From Candidatus Obscuribacterales bacterium (lineage in GTDB: Bacteria; Cyanobacteriota; Vampirovibrionia; Obscuribacterales; Obscuribacteraceae), in assembly GCA_020050835.1 (NCBI GenBank), contig JAGVKB010000028.1, positions 1 through 64,000 on the forward strand: a stretch of 64,000 nucleotides of DNA. The letters are read 5' to 3'. Below the pieces are notes generated by a model. It made no database searches, was not told the origin of the DNA, and saw only the letters and a program-made list of their open reading frames with translations. Shown one piece after another: positions 44,849 to 56,124 of this stretch. Position 1 is the first letter of the stretch. Every line of letters starts with the position of its first letter. The translations under genes and the position numbers were made by a program.

Positions 44849-44980
44849 GGACCGCAATTTGGGTTGAGGCGATTGATTCAATCAAATTGTGCCAGATTAT
44901 GTTGGCATTGGCTACTAACAAAGATAGCTCTAGTAGCCCCATTGGTAAGTATTCGATTAGCCCAGGCAAGAAATTTCGCA

Positions 44981-45013
44981 GCGGCGGCTACGAGAGCCTC
45001 CCTTACAGCCGAA
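44981..45013. repeat. Possible degenerate partial copy of the dispersed hairpin element
   Basis: GGCGGCT, then GAGAGCCTCCC and TTACAGCC, follows the order of the first 30 bases of the elements at 12183 and 24187 but with several changes and no right half. It lies in the 299-bp gap between divergent glycosyltransferase genes. I list it as a possible remnant only. Confidence 0.25.
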
Positions 45014-45147
45014 TCCGCTTGAAGAACAAGAGGAAATCAACCAGCTAAACCAGCGCTAGCGATTCACGCCACGGGCGGGCGAAATTTGCTGGCGTCTTCA
45101 GGCATTGACTCCGTTGTCGGAGTACTTACCGGAGCAATTGCAGTAGA

Positions 45148-46134
45148 ATGAATACAAAAACCAGGCGCGAAGCCGGTGCGATGGATAGTCCAATGCAAGC
45201 CTCTGACGACTGTGCTGCTCTAACGGCCTCGGCCGCAATCCGATTGAGCATTGCGCTGGTGACAAGAAATCGCCCGGAAAGCCTGGAGCGCTGCTTGAAG
45301 AGCCTGCGAGCTCAGTCAATTCAACCGTTCGAAATAATAGTGTCGGATGACTCCAACGATGAGTTTGTTGCAGCGAACAAGGCTCTATGCCTTCAATACG
45401 ATTGCATTTATAAAGCTGGTCCGAGAAGAGGGCTTTACGCAAATCGCAACAACGCCGCGCTTAATTGTGCCGGCACTCATATACTGACAGCAGACGACGA
45501 TCACAGCCATCCGCAAGACTACTTAAAGGAGATAGTCTCGCTAGCCACTCAAGAGCGAGACCGCATTTGGATTTTTGGCGAGCGCAGTTGCAACTTGACT
45601 CCAAGCACTCCGCTCATCTGCCCGCCCGAGCTCGACCGAAGCGGCCACGGTGGAACGCCGGCCGATCCATCCAACTGTGCTGCAATCGCGGATGGCTCGA
45701 CGGTTTACCCACGTCGAATTTTCGACAGCGGCTTACGCTACGACGAAACCTATTCGTTTGGCAGTATTTGGTATCTGTGGGGACAGGTGTTGGTAAAGCA
45801 TGGCTGGCGAATCAGCTTTTCGCCAGCTACATTCATCTACCATCACGAAGATATGGCGGCCCGCAAGCAGGACGCCTCCGCTTTGCAACGCCAGCTCGAG
45901 TGCATGACTTATGTGCTCTTTGTCAATGCACTCTGGATCAACCGCTCGTTGTCCAACCTGCTCTGGGCAACGGCATATCTACTACGCCGAATGATCTGGC
46001 CCGATTCAATCGTTTGGTTCGAAGTTAAGACGAGGCTGGACTTTGACGCAGCGCTGCGAATTATCCACCGAGCTGTTACCTATCCAGGCAGAGTAAAACA
46101 GTTGACAGACAGCCATAGGCCGATCGAACTATGA
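45148..46134 (+). CDS. Glycosyltransferase, GT2 family
   Basis: The protein has 328 residues from the ATG at 45148; 45181 is another possible start. The GT-A pattern reads LSIALVTRNRPESLERCL, IIVSDDSNDEFVAANKAL and the metal site ILTADDDHSHPQ. A later segment, YSFGSIWYLWGQVLVKHGWR, followed by FIYHHEDMAA, matches the C-terminal part of rhamnosyl-type GT2 enzymes. Its stop overlaps the next GT2 start by 4 nt. The two GT2 genes are similar in layout and may have arisen by duplication. Confidence 0.85.
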   Translation: MNTKTRREAGAMDSPMQASDDCAALTASAAIRLSIALVTRNRPESLERCLKSLRAQSIQPFEIIVSDDSNDEFVAANKALCLQYDCIYKAGPRRGLYANRNNAALNCAGTHILTADDDHSHPQDYLKEIVSLATQERDRIWIFGERSCNLTPSTPLICPPELDRSGHGGTPADPSNCAAIADGSTVYPRRIFDSGLRYDETYSFGSIWYLWGQVLVKHGWRISFSPATFIYHHEDMAARKQDASALQRQLECMTYVLFVNALWINRSLSNLLWATAYLLRRMIWPDSIVWFEVKTRLDFDAALRIIHRAVTYPGRVKQLTDSHRPIEL

Positions 46135-47036
46135 CAGTCTTTATCTCAGTGATCGTCCCGACCTGCCAGCGCAATGACCTATTGCGCCGGTGCCTAGATC
46201 GCTTGGCACCGGGAGCCCAGGAGCTGGCTTTCGATCTCTACGAAGTGATCGTTACTGACGACGGGCGAACAACGACTGCCGCGGCAACTCTCGGCGCTGA
46301 CTACCCATGGGCTAAATGGGTAGAAGGACCAAAGCGCGGACCCGCTGCCAACCGAAACAATGGTGCCAAACAGGCGCTTGGCCAATGGCTCGCATTCATA
46401 GACGATGACTGTTTGCCTGAGCGCAATTGGCTGAGCAGCATTTTTACACAAGCACAGTCTGCCGGCGCAGAAGTGCTGGAAGGAAAGACTATCACTCCGG
46501 ACAATGTGGACAATCCGCTCTTGCGAGGAATCGAGAATTCCCATGGTGGGCTTTATTGGAGTTGCAATCTGTCGGTGCGCCGGCAAACGTTTGAAGAATT
46601 AGGAGGCTTCGACGAAGACTTCCTCGAGGCCGGTGGGGAAGATATGGAATTCGCCTGGCGCTTTCGAGCAAAGGAGATTCCAGCACGATTTTGCCCGGAA
46701 GCGCTGGTACTGCATCCAGCCCGCCCTCTGACCTGGCGAGCACTACTTTGGCGAAGCAAGATGTCTCGCTGGATGATGCTTTATTACCATAAGACTGGAC
46801 AAGCAACGCCGCTTTCGCAAAGCTCACTCAAAGCCTTGCTGAATCTTGCTCAGCGTGAAACTACCAATCAACTGAGAAGAACCTGGCATTTGATTAGCAA
46901 AGATCCCAGCTACAATTGGCGTACCCGTTGGTTCGATCTAATTTGGAGCTGGATTGCCTTTCCTGTCGTGCTTCCGTACATGCTCTTGTGGGAACTTAAG
47001 TTCCGAAAGCTGCTGACGAGCAAACAACCGCAGTAA
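46131..47036 (+). CDS. Glycosyltransferase, GT2 family
   Basis: The protein has 301 residues and starts in an ATGA overlap. It has VFISVIVPTCQRNDLLRRCL, VIVTDDGRTTTAAAT, the metal site AFIDDDCLPERNWL and the acidic catalytic block GGFDEDFLEAGGEDMEFAWR. The HPARPLTWRALLWRSKMSRW segment near the end is typical of membrane-associated GT2 enzymes of O-antigen assembly. A short hydrophobic C terminus could anchor it. Confidence 0.88.
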   Translation: MTVFISVIVPTCQRNDLLRRCLDRLAPGAQELAFDLYEVIVTDDGRTTTAAATLGADYPWAKWVEGPKRGPAANRNNGAKQALGQWLAFIDDDCLPERNWLSSIFTQAQSAGAEVLEGKTITPDNVDNPLLRGIENSHGGLYWSCNLSVRRQTFEELGGFDEDFLEAGGEDMEFAWRFRAKEIPARFCPEALVLHPARPLTWRALLWRSKMSRWMMLYYHKTGQATPLSQSSLKALLNLAQRETTNQLRRTWHLISKDPSYNWRTRWFDLIWSWIAFPVVLPYMLLWELKFRKLLTSKQPQ

Positions 47037-47165
47037 TACTGCCAACTCCCACGACATTCCTCGAGCAAAAATCAGCCATTTGATTGGGCAGTATTGACAG
47101 CTCCACTCCAGACGTAGCGGGAGAGGCACAGCCTTACCGATTCAAGTGCTCATCTCTAAGAGAGA

Positions 47166-48032
47166 TTACTGGGAGCCGGTGTTACTTTTACGAACAGGCA
47201 ATGGAGCGGAATTCCCGCCCTTTGAGCGCGATTGCCGACCGAGCGAACGTAGAAGCTGATAATGAGGACTCAAGAGACTGACCGCCGCACAATCGAATTC
47301 TCCGGCGAGCAGATCTTCAACCGCCATCTCCTTGACCGAGTAGAGTATCTGTTTGAGATAGGCGCCCCAGTCAACCTGCCCGCTCACCGGCGCATGCCAT
47401 CGCCAATAGCGATCGAGCACAGCCCAAAAATTGCCAACAGTAAGTGAAGTTACGACTAGAGCCGGGTCGAAAATGACATCGAATCCACCGGCAGTCAACC
47501 GCTCCCCTAATTCTCGATCTTCGGCATACTGCAACTCCGGACAGTAGTTACCAACCGTCATCACCGCTTGTTTCTTGACGATTGCCCCCGCTGTAATGAG
47601 ACTTCCACGTCGACAGAATTGTTGATCGCTGTCCTGTTTCAGTAGATGGCGTCCACACCACCGGTGCGCTAGCGTCTGAGACGGAAGCTCGACGATGCGA
47701 CCAAACACTGCTGCTACGGAATCATCTTGAAACCAATGTAGCGAATCGGCAACGAAGTCTGCCGGCAAGGTTTTCGAAGCATCGAGACAGAGCACCAGGG
47801 AATGTTTTGCCACGTTCATCGCCATCGCCCGGACTGTCCCTCGTCCGGAATTTTTCGGCAGGCGAATAACCGGTATCGCCAGTGCTTCCGCGACTTTTAC
47901 GGAATCATCGGTCGAGCAGTCATCGACCACGAATAGTTCAGCAACAGCTAGAGATTGCCTCGAAATAGACTCGATAGCCTGCTTGATTGTTGCGGCATTG
48001 TTATAGCTGGGAATATATGCGGAGATTTGCAT
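47166..48032 (-). CDS. Glycosyltransferase, GT2 family
   Basis: From the ATG at 48032, which overlaps the upstream stop by one base, the protein has 288 residues. It opens with ISAYIPSYNNAATIKQAIES and ELFVVDDCSTDDSVKVAEAL. The site where D-x-D is expected reads LCLDASKTLP, and a later AEDRELGERL carries the acidic catalytic residues. It is the last gene of the six-gene fcl-wzm-wzt-GT4-GT4-GT2 operon. The product would extend the chain exported by the ABC transporter. Confidence 0.85.
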   Translation of the reverse strand: MQISAYIPSYNNAATIKQAIESISRQSLAVAELFVVDDCSTDDSVKVAEALAIPVIRLPKNSGRGTVRAMAMNVAKHSLVLCLDASKTLPADFVADSLHWFQDDSVAAVFGRIVELPSQTLAHRWCGRHLLKQDSDQQFCRRGSLITAGAIVKKQAVMTVGNYCPELQYAEDRELGERLTAGGFDVIFDPALVVTSLTVGNFWAVLDRYWRWHAPVSGQVDWGAYLKQILYSVKEMAVEDLLAGEFDCAAVSLLSPHYQLLRSLGRQSRSKGGNSAPLPVRKSNTGSQ

Positions 48033-49153
48033 CAAGTATGGTTCTCATCCCTGTACAAGATCTTATTGTCGCTAGCATTGCACTTCATCACATAACTTTC
48101 CAGCTGCCCGGACTCGAGCGCTTCGACTAAACCGGACCAGAGCATTAGCTGCAGCTTTTTACTATATCGAGCTTCACTCCAGGCTCGATTTTCCTGAGAC
48201 GCCTTGGAAAGATCGTGCGTAGCGCACCATTCGATCTTACGAGCGAGATCAGCAATGTCAGGCAAAACCAGGTGCGCGTGCTTGACCCATTGCGTCGGAA
48301 ATGCTTTGCGTTTCAACCATCCGGTCTTCACTAGCATTTCTGGATTGCGCACATACTCATTCATCGGTGGATAATCGGTGGTGACAACCGGAAATCCACT
48401 GGCTAAAGCTTCCAGCACCATAAACCCGACTCCTTCCATGCGAGACGGCTGAATCGCGCAGTCTCCGATTTTATAGAGGTCGGCTGGGTCTGCCAGAGCG
48501 CCGATCTGAATCTCGATGCGGCTATCCGGCTTGGGAAGCTTCGCTTCATTCTGCACCCGGACAAGCAAACGAATGTCATCTCTCCGGGTCTTCTTAAAAG
48601 CACGAATGGTATCGCCGGTTCCCTTGCGGTCGTCACTCTCAACAATGCCGGCGTTGTGCACGAACAGGCGAGCCGGTCCAGTCACAGCCCGGGACTGATA
48701 GCGAGAGAGATCCAACCCATAGGGAATGTAAACTGCATTATTCTTGTAGCCATATTGTTGAACCAGGTTAAGTCCGTAGTAGGTCGGACAAACGAGCACG
48801 TCGACCAATTTCCACTGCGGATCATCGGCCGTAAACCACTCCCAATTGACCGCACAGACCGTAAAAATGCCCATCTCGCGAGCGACAGCCAAGAGTCTGT
48901 TATGCCACCAGAAGCGCTCGACTAAAATAATGCCCCGGAGACCGTCAAAGGCAGCGCGTAGCTCGGCATCCGATAGCTCGCGATGAAATACCATCTCGTC
49001 GGCCGTCAAGACAGGATTTCCAGATATTCTTTCGGAAGGAGTAACGAGATGCCTACCCAGCTTCAACACTCTCCGCAAATCAGCGGCAATGCGACCCAAG
49101 CCGGTCTCGTCTTTGTGACTCAACACTGCCCATTGCGAAAAATCTACCACCAC
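48032..49153 (-). CDS. Glycosyltransferase, GT4 family
   Basis: The protein has 373 residues from a GTG at 49153, directly next to the TAG of the upstream gene, with GAGGAA as ribosome binding site inside that gene. The acceptor half is diverged (LRGIILVERFWWHNRLLAVA). The donor half has CAIQPSRMEGVGFMVLEALA, an EX7E site, and VVTTDYPPMNEYV. It is part of the operon headed by fcl. Neither donor nor linkage can be read. Confidence 0.83.
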   Translation of the reverse strand: MVVDFSQWAVLSHKDETGLGRIAADLRRVLKLGRHLVTPSERISGNPVLTADEMVFHRELSDAELRAAFDGLRGIILVERFWWHNRLLAVAREMGIFTVCAVNWEWFTADDPQWKLVDVLVCPTYYGLNLVQQYGYKNNAVYIPYGLDLSRYQSRAVTGPARLFVHNAGIVESDDRKGTGDTIRAFKKTRRDDIRLLVRVQNEAKLPKPDSRIEIQIGALADPADLYKIGDCAIQPSRMEGVGFMVLEALASGFPVVTTDYPPMNEYVRNPEMLVKTGWLKRKAFPTQWVKHAHLVLPDIADLARKIEWCATHDLSKASQENRAWSEARYSKKLQLMLWSGLVEALESGQLESYVMKCNASDNKILYRDENHT

Positions 49154-50296
49154 CTAATTCCTCGCTTTTATCTCGGCGAATAGCTCCAGATACTTGTCGA
49201 TCTGCGCTTGCGGCTTAAAGAATTCCGCTCTTTCCAATGAGGCAGTTACAAGCTCCCGCACCAGCGCCCTGTCGTTTCGCAGTCTTTTCATCGCTTGGGC
49301 CAGCGCGACCCTGTCCCTATTTGGAAACGTTAGTGCGGCATTGCCGGCACATTCTGAAAGGCAGCCGCGCTCCGATACAATCAACGGTTTACCGGCAGCC
49401 ATTAGCTCCAGCACGATTAGCGCGCCCGGTTCTTCCCAGGCCGACGGAATAATACAAATGCCCAATCTGTCGCTCTCCGTGGCTAAGAGTGCTGTGCTCC
49501 AATTGATTCTAGCGGCAACTCCGAGCTGTTCGGCCAATCTCTTGAGTGATTCCTTTTCCGGGCCATCTCCCATGATGCTTAGAGTCGACGCGCACTCTCC
49601 CGGCTCGAGTGACTCCATTTGGACCAGCATTGCAAAGGCATGAATCAGGTCATCTACACCTTTTTCCGTCACGAGGCGCCCGACGAAAGTAAAAGTTGAT
49701 TGACTCCGCGACAGATTTCTTTCAGCCTCTGGTAGATCGCGCACTGCAATGCTCTCCATGTCTACCGGGTTGTAAATCAAACGCTGGCGCGGCAGCGGCT
49801 GCCGGAGCAGGGCATGCTCGCTGGTCGCCACGTTGGCCGAACATATCTGTGCGACCAAACGGCGCAGCCAGAGCTTGCCGGCACCAACTGCTGCCGCTTT
49901 CGTCCCAGATGCTCGCCAGTGGTGCATGGCAGATGGTAATGGAGCAAGCGGAGCGGGAGAACCATTTAGCCAACCGGCCCCATCAATACACAGCAGCTGA
50001 TAGCCGTGATGAGTCCAACTAAACGGCTTGCCGCACTTGAGCGCTGCCGGGAAGCAGCGCAGCGATGCACCGCTGCTATGCACCAGATCTTGTTCTGCGG
50101 TCAGCCGGTTAAGCTCATTCGAGCTTGCATTTCTGACGATTTTAAATGGAACGTCCAGCGGCTCGCTTGATTCAGTTTCAGTGACGACCGTCACCTGATG
50201 TCCGGCTTCAGCCAGACCTTTTGCCAAATTGTGGCTGACTCGCTCGACGCCGCCTATGCTCGGCCAGAAAGCATGCGAATACAAAAGAATCTTCAA
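49154..50296 (-). CDS. Glycosyltransferase, GT4 family
   Basis: The protein has 380 residues from a TTG at 50296. It opens MKILLYSHAFWPSIGGVERV, a standard GT4 start. The donor half has FTFVGRLVTEKGVDDLIHAF and the site IIPSAWEEPGALIVLELMAA. It follows the wzt gene by 24 bp and abuts the next GT4 gene. In ABC-dependent glycan loci, enzymes at this point build or extend the chain at the inner face before export. Confidence 0.87.
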   Translation of the reverse strand: MKILLYSHAFWPSIGGVERVSHNLAKGLAEAGHQVTVVTETESSEPLDVPFKIVRNASSNELNRLTAEQDLVHSSGASLRCFPAALKCGKPFSWTHHGYQLLCIDGAGWLNGSPAPLAPLPSAMHHWRASGTKAAAVGAGKLWLRRLVAQICSANVATSEHALLRQPLPRQRLIYNPVDMESIAVRDLPEAERNLSRSQSTFTFVGRLVTEKGVDDLIHAFAMLVQMESLEPGECASTLSIMGDGPEKESLKRLAEQLGVAARINWSTALLATESDRLGICIIPSAWEEPGALIVLELMAAGKPLIVSERGCLSECAGNAALTFPNRDRVALAQAMKRLRNDRALVRELVTASLERAEFFKPQAQIDKYLELFAEIKARN

Positions 50297-50320
50297 GCGA
50301 TCACACCAAATTACAGCCGA

Positions 50321-51613
50321 CTACACATCATAGGCTACCTGCGAGCAATCTTCCGCGGAGGCAACGCTCCATGAATGCTGCACTAAAAAGATGCCATGAC
50401 CAACTGGAGGTAGACGACCGGAACCGAAAAAGTCCCCCGGCTCCACATTTAGAGCTCCAGCATCCTGGATATAGTCGGACATACCACCACTGACAGTGGC
50501 ATACAGATCAAACATATAGCGCCCAGCCTGCAAGGGTAGCCGTGGAATTTTCAACTCAATGGCACCGGCTGCCGGAATCTCCTGGAAATCGACTTGATGA
50601 AAGTTGGTCGATAGTTGACAGAGACTCTCATGAAACTTTCCATACAATTCAAGCTCGACGTGCACATTGTTGAGCGGCTCGCCGTCAGACGATTCATACT
50701 TGAGCGCCAGTGTAACATCCTGCCCGCTGACTAAGCTGCCGACTTCGACTCCTTGCCAATCACGCATCTCAAAGCCGACAAATTTCAAGCGCTGATCTCC
50801 TCGCCTATCTTTGCGGGCGAAAAGAGGCAGTTCCGACTTTTCCTTGATCCCTTCGAGATAAGTATCCAGGACTTCCCTTGTCTTACCGTCAGCAGTCACC
50901 GTTCCTCCCGACAACAAGATCGCTCGGCTACACAAACTCAGGAGTGCCGGAATATTATGACTGACAAAGAGCACCGTTCTTCCTTCTTTGGAAATGGCGT
51001 CTATTCTGCCCAGGCACTTGTTTTGAAAAGCAGCATCACCGACCGCCAGGACTTCGTCGATCAAAAGAACATCAGGCTCCACATGCGCAGCCACTGCAAA
51101 CGCCAGCCGCACATACATACCGCTGCTGTAATGTTTCATTGGCGTGTCAATAAACTTTTCGACGCCGCCAAACGCCACTATCTCATCAAACTTGCGATCG
51201 ATCTCGACTTTAGTCATGCCCAAAATGACGCCGTAGAGATAGATATTTTCCCGCCCGGTCAGATCCGGATGAAATCCGATACCCACTTCCAGCAGAGAGC
51301 TTACCTTTCCACGAATTGTGGCTTGCCCTTCTGTTGGTTCGGTGATGCGCGCCAGCACTTTCAGGAGCGTGCTCTTGCCAGCACCGTTTCGGCCAATGAT
51401 GCCAACTACTTCTCCTTCGTAAACATCAAAAGAGACATCTTTGATCGCCCAGAGCAGCTCGGTGGGCGGTCCGATTCGAAAATGCTGAAGCAACCTCGTC
51501 GGTGATTGCAAGTATCCCTGAACCGTATCGGAGATACTTTTGGGTTGTCCGAGCTGAGAACCGATGGAATATCGCTTCCCGATGTTTTCAACGCGTATGA
51601 CCGGCTCACTCAT
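50321..51613 (-). CDS. wzt: ABC transporter ATP-binding protein for polysaccharide export (Wzt-like)
   Basis: From the ATG at 51613 the protein has 430 residues; a TTG two codons upstream would overlap wzm by 4 nt. Walker A is GRNGAGKST near residue 75, the signature is YSSGMYVRLAFA and Walker B is VLLIDEVLAVGD. Residues about 255-430 form the extra C-terminal beta domain of the Wzt type, which in O9a-like systems binds the finished, capped chain end before export. It would power flipping of the lipid-linked glycan with the Wzm-like permease. The extra domain suggests that recognition of a specific chain end is needed. Confidence 0.92.
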   Translation of the reverse strand: MSEPVIRVENIGKRYSIGSQLGQPKSISDTVQGYLQSPTRLLQHFRIGPPTELLWAIKDVSFDVYEGEVVGIIGRNGAGKSTLLKVLARITEPTEGQATIRGKVSSLLEVGIGFHPDLTGRENIYLYGVILGMTKVEIDRKFDEIVAFGGVEKFIDTPMKHYSSGMYVRLAFAVAAHVEPDVLLIDEVLAVGDAAFQNKCLGRIDAISKEGRTVLFVSHNIPALLSLCSRAILLSGGTVTADGKTREVLDTYLEGIKEKSELPLFARKDRRGDQRLKFVGFEMRDWQGVEVGSLVSGQDVTLALKYESSDGEPLNNVHVELELYGKFHESLCQLSTNFHQVDFQEIPAAGAIELKIPRLPLQAGRYMFDLYATVSGGMSDYIQDAGALNVEPGDFFGSGRLPPVGHGIFLVQHSWSVASAEDCSQVAYDV

Positions 51614-51615
51614 CC

Positions 51616-52485
51616 TCAAACAAAATCAGCAAAACTCCTTTCCGTCCGGCGGAAATAATAGGCACCGCTGACTAAAATAGCACAGGCCATCAGGGCTGAC
51701 AGCAGCAACATAGGAGGTCCCGGGGCCACCGGCGTACCGAACAAGGCCCACCGAAATCCAGCGATTACGCCGGCCATCGGATTGAGCCCAAAAAACTGTC
51801 TCAGCCCGTCAGGAACAAGACTACTCGAATAAACTACCGGCGATGCGAACATAGCCAGTTGCATAAGAAACGGCAGCACATGATGAATATCACGATACTC
51901 GATCGTCAAGGCCGACAACCAGAGACCGATGCCCAAGGCAGTCACCATCGCCAAACCAAGAAACAACGGAATGCTCAAAATTCTCCAGGTCGGATAGTAG
52001 TCATAATGCAACATCACGGCCATCAACACGAGAAAACCGGCAGTGAAGTCCACCAATGGTGGCAAGATGCACGCCAGCGGAATTGCCAGCCGTGGAAAAT
52101 GCACTTTCGTAAGCAAATGCACGTTGTTGCGCAGGCAGTTCGAGGAGGATTGGGCAGAGGCACTGAAATACTGCCACATCAATGTTCCAGCCAAGCAGAA
52201 CACCGAATATCTCAAGCCGTCCGAAGGAATCTTCGCTAACTTTCCAAACACAACTGTAAAAACGATCATAGCGACCAACGGCTGCAGCACAGCCCAGGCA
52301 ACGCCAACGATAGTCTGCTTATAGCGTGCCAGAATGTCTCTCCACGCTAGCATCCAAATCAACTCCCGGTAAAGGAAGAGCTCCTTTACATTGAGAGGCA
52401 CCCAGCCCTTGGTCGGGCGGATGTAGACAACCTCTTTGCTGGTGTCAGCTTGGATTCTAGACGGGTCTGGGATGCCTGCTACCAC
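51616..52485 (-). CDS. wzm: ABC transporter permease for polysaccharide export (Wzm-like)
   Basis: The protein has 289 residues from a GTG at 52485 that abuts the fcl stop. It has an N-terminal amphipathic segment (GWVPLNVKELFLYRELIWML), then RDILARYKQTIVGVAWAVLQ and six TM helices, which is the ABC2-type arrangement of Wzm/TagG/KpsM. LTKVHFPRLAIPLA and GLNPMAGVIAGFRWALFG are also typical. It would form the channel for the lipid-linked glycan with two Wzt-like ATPases. Coupled translation with both neighbours fixes the operon order. Confidence 0.92.
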   Translation of the reverse strand: MVAGIPDPSRIQADTSKEVVYIRPTKGWVPLNVKELFLYRELIWMLAWRDILARYKQTIVGVAWAVLQPLVAMIVFTVVFGKLAKIPSDGLRYSVFCLAGTLMWQYFSASAQSSSNCLRNNVHLLTKVHFPRLAIPLACILPPLVDFTAGFLVLMAVMLHYDYYPTWRILSIPLFLGLAMVTALGIGLWLSALTIEYRDIHHVLPFLMQLAMFASPVVYSSSLVPDGLRQFFGLNPMAGVIAGFRWALFGTPVAPGPPMLLLSALMACAILVSGAYYFRRTERSFADFV

Positions 52486-53998
<1,513 letters not shown>

Positions 53999-54991
53999 AT
54001 GGCAACAAAGGTACTGATTACAGGAATCACGGGAATGGCCGGCTCGCATTTGGCTGATTTGTTGCTGGATGAGGAGCCGGACTGCAAGATTTTTGGAACG
54101 AAGCGCGCTCGTAGCTCAACAGCTAACGTGACTCACATACAAGATCGCATTCAATTGATCGATTGTAATTTAACCGATGCTACCAATACTCTTAACTTGA
54201 TAGAAACGGTACGGCCCGATTTTGTTTTTCATTTGGCAGCTCACAGCTTCGTGCAAGATTCATGGCGTTGCCCACAGACCAACCTCGTTGACAATACCGT
54301 CATGCAGCTCAATCTGCTCGAAGCGATTCGTCATACAAAAATTGAACCGGTGATGCAAGTCGCCTTGAGCTCCGAGCAGTACGGCAACGTTGAATCGACA
54401 GATGCATTCATCGATGAAAGCTATCCCTTCCGGCCGCTCAGTCCTTACGCCGTCAGCAAGGTTACGCAAGACATGCTTGCATATCAGTACTTCAAGAGCT
54501 ATGGCATCAAAGTAATTCGAACGCGAGCATTTAATCATGACGGACCAAGGCGCACCGAGATGTTCGCCACCAGCAACTTCGCCAAGCAGATAGCCGAAAT
54601 TGAAGCCGGGCTTAAACCTCCTGTCGTTCATGTCGGTAACTTGAAACCAAAACGAGACTTCAGCGATGTTCGCGACATCGTTCGAGCTTACTGGTTAGCT
54701 GTTCAACATGGAGTTGCCGGTGAGGATTACATCATTGCCAGCGGCACCAGCAGATCCATAGATGAGATGCTTAACTACCTGTTGAGTCAATCTTCAGCCA
54801 GAATTGAGGTCAAACCGGACCCAGCTCGCGACCGTCCGAGCGATGTGATGGTGCTGCGTGGCAACTCCTCGAAATTCAGAAAACAGACCGGCTGGGAGCC
54901 TCGCTATACTTTCGAGCAAACAATGACCGACCTGCTCAACTGGTGGCGAAGCAAGATTCCCAGAGCAGCAGCCGAAAGAGTACGGAGCTAA
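53999..54991 (+). CDS. GDP-mannose 4,6-dehydratase / GDP-4-keto-6-deoxymannose reductase family SDR
   Basis: The protein has 330 residues, with the nucleotide loop GITGMAGSHLADLL at the N terminus. The active site shows SSEQYGN and YAVSKVTQ (Y-x3-K). RAFNHDGPRR, GNLKPKRDFSDVRDIVRAYW and RPSDVMVLRGNSSKFRKQTG fit this family. Several of these, notably RDFSDVRD and the final block, are closer to the reductase RMD than to classical Gmd, which reads RDWGHA at the first site. It may thus make GDP-D-rhamnose, act as a dehydratase, or do both. With fcl across the divergent gap, the pathway from GDP-mannose would be nearly complete. Annotation pipelines usually call such genes gmd. Confidence 0.82.
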   Translation: MATKVLITGITGMAGSHLADLLLDEEPDCKIFGTKRARSSTANVTHIQDRIQLIDCNLTDATNTLNLIETVRPDFVFHLAAHSFVQDSWRCPQTNLVDNTVMQLNLLEAIRHTKIEPVMQVALSSEQYGNVESTDAFIDESYPFRPLSPYAVSKVTQDMLAYQYFKSYGIKVIRTRAFNHDGPRRTEMFATSNFAKQIAEIEAGLKPPVVHVGNLKPKRDFSDVRDIVRAYWLAVQHGVAGEDYIIASGTSRSIDEMLNYLLSQSSARIEVKPDPARDRPSDVMVLRGNSSKFRKQTGWEPRYTFEQTMTDLLNWWRSKIPRAAAERVRS

Positions 54992-55029
54992 TTGCGCACC
55001 GACCTTTCGCAGTGCAGCTGGGATGATAG

Positions 55030-56124
55030 GTGGCAATGCCGGCACGAACTATGAAAGTGGCGATTGTAGGGTGCGGAGCGGTTTCACAGCTCTACTATGC
55101 ACCTGCGCTCGAGGCCTTGGCGAGCAAAGCGGATATCTCAGTAACGGCACTCTTCGATCCGTCGCTACTGCGAGCTAAAGCGCTCGCCAAAAGCTTTCCT
55201 GAAGCCATGCTGGTAGATCGGATCGAACAGCTAGCGCCACTGGGAGTAGAGTTGGCGATCGTGGCCTCACCACCGGTTTTTCACTCCCAGCAATGCATAA
55301 AGCTCTTGGCTGACGGTGTGTCGGTGCTTTGCGAAAAGCCGATGGCGACAAGCGTGGCCGACGCCGAGCAGATGGTTGCGCAAGCTGCCGAGTCGGGCAA
55401 GATCTTGGCCATCGGATTAGTGCGCCGCTTCTTTCCCGCGCTTACAGAGTGCAAACACATCATAGCGGGACGCCTACTTGGGCAAATCTGCTCATTTCAG
55501 CTTGCAGAGGGTGGCATATCGCAATGGCCGGCACAGTCGCCGGCCTTGTTCGACAAGAACTTGGCCGGCGGCGGCGTCCTGCTTGACCTGGGCGCGCATC
55601 TGCTAGACCTGGTGCACTGGTGGTTCGGACAACCCGCAGAGATAATCTACGAAGACGATGCGATGGGAGGTTTGGAAGCCAATTGCCAAGCCGAATTGAA
55701 ATTTGCACAAGGATTCAGCGGGCAACTGCGGTTGAGCAGGGAAGCAACGTTTGCGAGCGGCTACTCAATTCAATTTGAGAAGGGCTCGATCGGCTGGAGG
55801 CTGGGCGAAACAAATTCGCTGCAGATCGAGTTCGCCGACAGCGATCTGGTGCTTTCTGGACGCCTCAACAAGAGACTGGCAGCAGAGCATTTGCCGATTA
55901 CTGACAAAGACGACCTGACATTCGAACACTGTTTCATCAGACAGCTGTCGAATGTGGTAGCGGCGGTTCGCGGAGAGCAGGAGCTCGTCGTTCCGGGCTC
56001 GGTCGGGCTGCGCGGACTGAAGCTCGCTAACCAGTGCTACCAAAAGAGAAGCCTAATGGCTATGCCCTGGCTGAGCGACTCTGAGCAGGCTGCCGCCAGA
56101 ACCCTGAATTTGAGGCGCCAGTAA
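55030..56124 (+). CDS. Gfo/Idh/MocA-family oxidoreductase
   Basis: The protein has up to 364 residues from a GTG at 55030; ATGs at 55036 and 55051 are also possible. The N-terminal Rossmann fold shows VAIVGCGAVSQLYYAPALEA, followed by VLCEKPMATSVADAEQM with the EKP motif and active-site lysine region. The C-terminal domain is beta-rich (GGVLLDLGAHLLDLVHWWFG). Members oxidise or reduce a sugar carbon using NAD(P)H, often as part of keto- or amino-sugar synthesis. It follows the SDR gene by 38 bp, and its stop overlaps the next start by one base. Confidence 0.88.
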   Translation: MAMPARTMKVAIVGCGAVSQLYYAPALEALASKADISVTALFDPSLLRAKALAKSFPEAMLVDRIEQLAPLGVELAIVASPPVFHSQQCIKLLADGVSVLCEKPMATSVADAEQMVAQAAESGKILAIGLVRRFFPALTECKHIIAGRLLGQICSFQLAEGGISQWPAQSPALFDKNLAGGGVLLDLGAHLLDLVHWWFGQPAEIIYEDDAMGGLEANCQAELKFAQGFSGQLRLSREATFASGYSIQFEKGSIGWRLGETNSLQIEFADSDLVLSGRLNKRLAAEHLPITDKDDLTFEHCFIRQLSNVVAAVRGEQELVVPGSVGLRGLKLANQCYQKRSLMAMPWLSDSEQAAARTLNLRRQ